64,000 nucleotides of DNA, taken from assembly GCA_937770485.1 (NCBI GenBank), contig CALJHX010000020.1, positions 1-64,000 on the forward strand, given 5' to 3'. Both the position numbers and the translations under genes were made by a program. Below, piece after piece: positions 60,536-64,000 of this stretch; the stretch's first letter is position 1; every line of letters begins with the position of its first letter. The notes beneath the pieces are model-generated. The model did not search any database. It worked only from the letters and a program-made list of their open reading frames with translations, and had not been told where the DNA came from. The stretch is from an uncultured Verrucomicrobiae bacterium (GTDB taxonomy: Bacteria > Verrucomicrobiota > Verrucomicrobiia > Limisphaerales > UBA1096).

Positions 60536-62803
60536 ATGAAAAATTCATTTTTTTTATGGAAAAGTGCCATCTTGAGCTTCTTTGTCGCCGGTCAAGTTGC
60601 ACAGGCTCAAACACTTCATGTAGTCAGCGATGTGGATCTTCAGCCGCTTAAGGCGCAAATCCAGCGACTCATTCAGGCCACGGATTATCTCGGCGAACCG
60701 CTCTCTGCAAAAACCAAGCGAAGACTCGCCCAAGCGCTTGGCCAAGCGGACGAAGCAAAAGCCGTCGCCGCGGTTCAGCAAATCCTTGATGCCCAATGTC
60801 TAGTCGGTATCAACATCAACCCGGAGTCACGAGTCAAGGTGAACGCCGGCCCGGCCAAGCGCGAGTTGGTCGAGCAGGGCTGGCGCAGCTTCCTAGTCAA
60901 GGTCAACAACCAAGCCGGTGTTACTGCGGAACTCATCGCCAGCAGCCCAAACTCCCGACCCCACGCCGATTCCCCGCAGAGCCAAATCGTCGATCGTTGG
61001 CTTGGCCTGGCGATGCACAATGCCCAACCGCTCACCAAGACGCTCAGTGGCTTGGCCTTGGAGTATCGCATCGTCCAGCTTTACAGTCGCGACGCTGGCA
61101 AACGCGACGCCAAGCTCAGCTTCGACGTTGGCCAAGGAACGCAGGATCTCGGCTTCCGCAGCGATATCAATCTGCTCTTTGACTGCAAGCCAGCCCGCAA
61201 GCTCACGCTTAAGGTGCTCGACGAAAACGGCAAGCCGACCACCGCCGGTTTTGAAGTTCGCGACAACCTTGGCCGCGTGTATCCGTCACAGGCCAAGCGG
61301 CTTGCACCGGACTTTCATTTTCATCCCCAAATCTATCGCGCCGACGGCGAACACGTGAAACTGCCGAGCGGCTCCTACACCGTTCGGAATTATCGCGGCC
61401 CTGAGTCGATCCCACAAACCCGCATCATCACCATCGGCGATGCGGATATAACCGAGTCGTTCAAGGTGCAGCGCTGGATTGATCCATCGCTGATGGGTTG
61501 GTGGTCGGGCGATCACCACATCCACGCCGCCGGTTGCGCCCATTACAAAAACCCCACCGAGGGCGTCCACGCGCCGGACATGATGCGCCACTGCCTCGGC
61601 GAGGATCTCAAGGTCGGAGCAAACCTTACTTGGGGACCGTGTTTCGACTACCAAAAACAGTTTTTCACCGGCAAAGACGACGTCGTCTCCCAGTTTCCCT
61701 ATTTGCTCCGCTACGACGTCGAGGTTTCGGGGTTTGGCTCCCATCAATCCGGCCATTTGTGCCTGTTGCGGCTAAATAACCAGATGTATCCCGGCGGCGA
61801 ATCCAAGCACCACTGGCCCAAGCTCTGCCTCAACACCCTCCGCTGGGCAAAGCGCCAGGGCGCGCTCGTCGGCCCGGCACATTCCGGCTGGGGGCTCAAC
61901 CAAACCGGCCCGACCCTGCCGACCTACGAGGTGCCGCCGTTCAACGGCATCGGCGCCAACGAATACATCGCCGACGTCACCCACATGGTTCCCGGCCCCG
62001 ATGGCAAGCCGGTTCCTGCCGTGGACTTCCTCTCGATGGTCGATACCCCGTCGGTTTGGGAACTGAACATATGGTATCACACACTCAACTGCGGTTTCCG
62101 CACACGCATCAGCGGCGAGACCGACTTCCCCTGCATCTACGGCGAACGCGTCGGCCTTGGCCGCTCGTACGTCAAACTCGACGGCCGACTGACTTACAAC
62201 GACTGGTGCGAAGGCATCCGCGCCGGGCGCAACTACGTCGGCGACGGCCGCAGCCACTTGATCGACTTCCAAGTCGACAACGTGCAGATGGGAGTGGACG
62301 GCAGCGAGCTGCGCTTGGCCAAGGCGGACACCGTGCTCGTCACGGCCAAGGTCGCCGCGCGCCTCAACGACGAACCGATCCCGGGCTTGGCCAACCGCAG
62401 CTACGCCCAGAAGCCGTACTGGCACATTGAGCGCGCCCGGTTCGAAGGCACGCGCAAGGTGCCTGTCGAGGTTCTCGTCAACGGCTACCCAATCGCGAAA
62501 CAGGATATCGTCGCCGATGGCGAGTTGCGCGACATCGCCTTCGAGGTGCCAATCGAGTTCAGCAGTTGGGTGGCGCTGCGCATCCTCCCCTCGTCACACA
62601 CCAATCCGGTTTTCGTGCTCGTCGATGGCAAGCCGATCCGCGCATCCAGGCGCAGCGCCGAGTGGTGCCTTGCAGGGGTGAAAAAATGCCGTTCACAAAA
62701 ACGCCGCTTCATGGGCGAAGACGAAATCGCCGACTTCAACGCCGCCTACGATCACGCCGAGAAAGCCTACCGCCGCATCATCGGCGAAAGCGTCACCGAC
62801 TAG
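60536..62803 (+). CDS. Secreted CehA/McbA-type (PHP-domain) metallohydrolase
   Basis: The 755-residue product has a signal peptide (ending GQVAQAQ). A variable beta-rich N-terminal half (about 30-310) is followed by the PHP-type domain starting WWSGDHHIHAAGCAHYKNPTEG (metal-binding His-x-His), then SGFGSHQSGHLCLLRL, GALVGPAHSGWGLN and ISGETDFPCIYGERVGLGRSYVKLDG. In the family this domain hydrolyses esters, for example carbaryl, though the natural substrates are mostly unknown. Its TAG stop overlaps the stop of the convergent SMP-30 gene. Confidence 0.82.
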   Translation: MKNSFFLWKSAILSFFVAGQVAQAQTLHVVSDVDLQPLKAQIQRLIQATDYLGEPLSAKTKRRLAQALGQADEAKAVAAVQQILDAQCLVGININPESRVKVNAGPAKRELVEQGWRSFLVKVNNQAGVTAELIASSPNSRPHADSPQSQIVDRWLGLAMHNAQPLTKTLSGLALEYRIVQLYSRDAGKRDAKLSFDVGQGTQDLGFRSDINLLFDCKPARKLTLKVLDENGKPTTAGFEVRDNLGRVYPSQAKRLAPDFHFHPQIYRADGEHVKLPSGSYTVRNYRGPESIPQTRIITIGDADITESFKVQRWIDPSLMGWWSGDHHIHAAGCAHYKNPTEGVHAPDMMRHCLGEDLKVGANLTWGPCFDYQKQFFTGKDDVVSQFPYLLRYDVEVSGFGSHQSGHLCLLRLNNQMYPGGESKHHWPKLCLNTLRWAKRQGALVGPAHSGWGLNQTGPTLPTYEVPPFNGIGANEYIADVTHMVPGPDGKPVPAVDFLSMVDTPSVWELNIWYHTLNCGFRTRISGETDFPCIYGERVGLGRSYVKLDGRLTYNDWCEGIRAGRNYVGDGRSHLIDFQVDNVQMGVDGSELRLAKADTVLVTAKVAARLNDEPIPGLANRSYAQKPYWHIERARFEGTRKVPVEVLVNGYPIAKQDIVADGELRDIAFEVPIEFSSWVALRILPSSHTNPVFVLVDGKPIRASRRSAEWCLAGVKKCRSQKRRFMGEDEIADFNAAYDHAEKAYRRIIGESVTD
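60735..60748. repeat. HIP-like palindrome CGCTTGGCCAAGCG
   Basis: Perfect 14-base copy early in the CehA-type gene, read as ALGQAD. A further core copy is at 62314-62323 in the same gene, read as LAK. Confidence 0.9.
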
Positions 62804-63679
62804 CCGAGGAACAGGTTCGTCGCCGGGCCGCTCATTCCCGGCTTGCAGCGGAACACTCCGCCGGCGAGTGGCTGTTCCGCCCTGCCCGCCTCGTCGAGGT
62901 CGCGGCTGGAGGAGGTGATGTAAAGTTCGTCCCAGTTTTCGCCACCGAAACAGCACGACGTCACGCACTCGACCGGCACGTCCACCTTGGCCAAGAGCGT
63001 CCCGCCCGGCGCGAACCGCCCCACGCCCCAGCCCTGCCACAGCGCCACCCAAAGCATCCCCTCGTCGTCGATGCACATGCCATCCGGATAGCCCATCCCC
63101 TCCGGCAACTCGAACGCCGTTCGGCGATTCGACAACGTGCCGCCGGCCATGTCGCAGTCGAACACATCCACGCGGCGTGTCGGCGAGTCGATGTAGTAAA
63201 ATGTCTTTTGATCGGATGTCCACACCATGCCGTTGGAGACGCTGACTTGGTCGAACAATTTGTCGGCGGAGAGATTGCGGTTGAGCCGGTAAAGGCTGCC
63301 GACGTTCGGCGCCTCGTCCATCCCCATCGTGCCGGCCCAAAGCCGGCCCTCCGGATCGACCTTGCCGTCGTTGAAACGGTTGTTCGGCAAATCCTGCTCC
63401 GGGTCGATGATCGGCGACAAGTCGCCGGTGGCCAAGTCGAACCGCACAAAGCCGACCGCTCGTGCCGAGGATCAAGTCGCCGCGCTTTGTCGGGACGGCC
63501 AAGCCGGGTTTTTCGCCGACGTCCCACGTTTGGTTTTCGCCCGTGGCCGGGTTGAAGCAGCAGACGCGGGCACTCTCGATGTCCACCCAAACCAAGTCCT
63601 GCGTCTCCGCCCGCCACACGGGCCCCTCGCCAAGGATGGCCTTGGTCTCCAGCACACACTCTGCCGTCAACGTTTGCAC
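62800..63679 (-). pseudogene. SMP-30/gluconolactonase family protein, frameshifted
   Basis: The start (ATG 63679) reads ECVLETKAILGEGPVWRAET, LVWVDIESARVCCFNPATG and KPGLAVPTKRGDLILG, the typical first blades with the metal-binding Glu of LGEGPVW. After about 63463 the family sequence continues in another frame: AVGFVRFDLATGDLSPIID, NRFNDGKVDPEGRLWAGTMG, VSNGMVWTSDQKTFYYIDS and GYPDGMCIDDEGMLWVALW, the last two supplying the Asn and Asp ligands. One base appears missing. Relatives open sugar lactones. The second frame could start at GTG 63447 but would lack a blade. Confidence 0.82.
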
Positions 63680-63687
63680 AGGCGCGG

Positions 63688-64000
63688 TCAGTCGTTCACC
63701 ATCGAGACGTCGAGCGTGCCGCTTATCGATTCCTTGCCGGTGGAATTCTGGAACGGTGCCAAGCCGAACTCCGGAATCACCGCCAGCAGGTGATCAAAAA
63801 TATCGGCCTGGATCGCCTCGTACTCGGCCCAGACCGTCGTGTCGGTGAAAATGTAAATCTCGATCGGCAACCCGTTGTCTCCCGGCGCAAGCTGGCGAAT
63901 GAGGAACGTGCGATCCTGCCGAATTTGCGGATGGCTTTTGAGGTATGCCATGATGTAGGCGCGGAACGTGCCGATGTTGGTCAGGCGGCGGCCGTTGACG
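63688..64000 (-). CDS. Mechanosensitive channel (MscS/YbdG-type), C-terminal part
   Basis: The gene is cut by the window end. The frame entering at 64000 reads [57 protein letters not shown] and [22 protein letters not shown]. This matches the cytoplasmic beta and alpha/beta tail of YbdG-like MscS channels. The final residues ([18 protein letters not shown]) are an extra tail. The pore region lies beyond the window. Confidence 0.82.
   Translation of the reverse strand, partial: VNGRRLTNIGTFRAYIMAYLKSHPQIRQDRTFLIRQLAPGDNGLPIEIYIFTDTTVWAEYEAIQADIFDHLLAVIPEFGLAPFQNSTGKESISGTLDVSMVND

Overview
The window looks like chromosomal DNA of a Verrucomicrobiota-type bacterium (PVC group). I infer this from the mix of protein families, not from a marker gene. 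There are two Planctomycetes/Verrucomicrobia cytochrome-type gene pairs (DUF1549/DUF1553 with DUF1501, and DUF1592/1588-type with DUF1552), a large PVC-type dehydrogenase/HEAT/cytochrome c protein, a sulfatase, a secreted PHP-type hydrolase, small zinc-ribbon membrane proteins, a TPR membrane protein of a verrucomicrobial type, and lipopolysaccharide transport genes. The lifestyle suggested is an aerobic or marine-type Gram-negative polysaccharide degrader. Most genes are GC-rich.

Layout. 1-3.0 kb: a frameshifted PQQ-repeat protein and a sulfatase. 3.2-12.5 kb: an accessory, more AT-rich region. It holds two identical tRNA-Val(CAC) genes 2.8 kb apart and an array of ankyrin lipoprotein genes whose 5' leader and 3' tail sequences are repeated, often with ATGA overlaps. 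Between or inside these repeats sit a pectate-lyase-like gene, a DUF1223 fusion, a spermidine-synthase-like gene, a CE6-type esterase and several fragments. 12.5-22.4 kb: glutamine amidotransferase, large dehydrogenase/cytochrome protein, small envelope proteins, histone-deacetylase-family protein, thioesterase and a kinase-MurQ fusion for amino-sugar recovery. 22.5-31.7 kb: TonB receptor, DUF1501 and DUF1549/1553 proteins, PPK2 and a sodium/solute symporter. 32.0-32.7 kb: gene-poor. 32.7-42.2 kb: sugar isomerase/epimerase, SIS protein, ROK kinase, DUF3500 protein, RNA uracil methyltransferase, large TPR membrane protein and glycosyltransferase. 42.2-46.2 kb: DUF1552 and DUF1592-type pair. 46.4-50 kb: ankyrin remnant, tRNA-Ala(GGC), VOC protein, trpE, hisI, hisF. 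50-60.4 kb: histone-H1-like protein, ubiE, moeA, hprK, a fused lptA-lptB with an upstream lptC/lptA-like ORF, lipA, a glutaredoxin-like protein, altronate dehydratase and a secreted protein. 60.5-64 kb: CehA/McbA-type hydrolase, a frameshifted SMP-30 protein and the 3' part of an MscS-family channel gene.

Two signals stand out. First, the palindrome CTTGGCCAAG (extended form CGCTTGGCCAAGCG) occurs 26 times by my count, where base composition predicts far below one. It lies mostly inside genes and in all reading frames, like the HIP1 element of cyanobacteria. Second, the ankyrin array behaves as a leader-cargo-tail module system: eight leader copies and six tail copies are recognisable, with unrelated cargo between some of them. 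The palindrome is nearly absent from that array, which agrees with a foreign or rapidly recombining origin.
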